Shown here piece by piece: positions 7,032-7,433 of a stretch of 7,433 bases of DNA. How positions within the stretch are numbered: the stretch's first letter is position 1; each line of letters starts with the position of its first letter. The translations under genes were made by a program, and so were the position numbers. The notes beneath the pieces are model-generated. The model worked only from the letters and a program-made list of their open reading frames with translations, did no database searches and was not told the origin of the DNA. Source of the DNA: an uncultured beta proteobacterium (GTDB lineage Bacteria; Pseudomonadota; Gammaproteobacteria; Burkholderiales; Burkholderiaceae); contig CAILON010000123.1 of NCBI GenBank assembly GCA_903835865.1, positions 1 to 7,433 of the forward strand, written 5' to 3'.

Positions 7032-7433
7032 ATGAACTCAAGCTCAAATACCTTTAACCAGCAACTCCAGTCTGCATGGGCTTCCCAAGGCAGCATGCTG
7101 TGCGTTGGTTTTGACCCCGACCCAAAGCGCTTGCCCCCATCCTTACAGGGGAAGCCTGAAGGAATCTTTGAGTTCTGTCGAGAAATCGCTGATGCCACCG
7201 CGGATTTGGTCTGCGCCTTCAAGCCCCAGTTCGCCTACTTTGCATCCCAGAGAGCTGAGGTTCAACTAGAAAAGCTGATCAAACACCTTAAAGAAAAGTA
7301 CCCCCATATTCCGGTAATTTTAGATTCCAAGCGTGGGGATATTGGCAGCACTGCCGACCACTATGCAATGGAGGTCTTTGAACGATATGGTGCAGATGCG
7401 GTAACTGTCAGTCCGTATATGGGCTTTGACACG
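7032..7433 (+). CDS. pyrF: Orotidine 5'-phosphate decarboxylase, type 2 (PyrF), 3' end outside the window
   Basis: PyrF decarboxylates orotidine 5'-phosphate to UMP, the last step of pyrimidine nucleotide synthesis, in the cytoplasm. The first 134 residues are visible with no stop; the type 2 family is about 270 residues, so roughly half is present. FNQQLQSAW (8-16) and [13 protein letters not shown] (23-35) match the family's start, which supports ATG at 7032 over the internal Met22. FKPQFAYF (63-70) is a conserved substrate-site segment. [16 protein letters not shown] (96-111) is the type 2 catalytic signature, with the Lys100/Asp103 pair inside it. [12 protein letters not shown] (123-134) follows to the edge. 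No clear Shine-Dalgarno sequence precedes the ATG. A TAAAAT box (7014-7019) resembles a -10 element, but no matching -35 was found. Confidence 0.93.
   Translation, partial: MNSSSNTFNQQLQSAWASQGSMLCVGFDPDPKRLPPSLQGKPEGIFEFCREIADATADLVCAFKPQFAYFASQRAEVQLEKLIKHLKEKYPHIPVILDSKRGDIGSTADHYAMEVFERYGADAVTVSPYMGFDT

Noticed and set aside
7013..7222. A 69-codon - strand open frame at the right end
   Set aside because: It is antisense to the start of pyrF, whose motifs are clear, and has no independent support.

Overview
The window is an ordinary, gene-dense chromosomal segment with eight genes. Gene order, moderate GC content and protein sequences point to a betaproteobacterium of the Burkholderiales. 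A Polynucleobacter-like freshwater bacterium is my best guess, made from memory of protein style and not from any search. There are no rRNA or tRNA genes, insertion sequences, CRISPR arrays or prophage genes. No stretch longer than about 130 bases lacks a gene.

Layout, left to right. (1) The 3' part of rsmE (16S rRNA m3U1498 methyltransferase, + strand) enters from the left edge. It ends in a perfect hairpin that carries its own stop codon. (2) A barstar-like protein lies convergently on the - strand. (3) A 128-base gap holds two perfect inverted repeats; the one nearer maeB is a likely maeB terminator. (4) maeB (- strand) encodes a malic enzyme fused to a phosphotransacetylase-like domain. 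(5) An 84-base divergent promoter region carries a long interrupted dyad. (6) A compact + strand operon follows: thiL, pgpA and pncC, with a 4-base ATGA overlap and then an 11-base gap. (7) corA (- strand) converges on pncC with no base between the two stop codons. (8) The 5' part of pyrF (+ strand) runs off the right edge and is divergent from corA.

The genes are housekeeping: rRNA modification (rsmE), malate to pyruvate and NADPH supply (maeB), the last step of thiamine diphosphate synthesis (thiL), phosphatidylglycerol synthesis (pgpA), pyridine nucleotide salvage (pncC), magnesium/cobalt transport (corA) and UMP synthesis (pyrF). thiL, pgpA and pncC appear co-transcribed but serve different pathways, so the operon looks like a conserved housekeeping cluster and not one pathway.

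I found no convincing new multi-gene system. The points most worth a second look are the barstar-like protein with a long N-terminal extension and no ribonuclease partner in view, the paired palindromes upstream of it, and the dyad that overlaps a possible maeB promoter.
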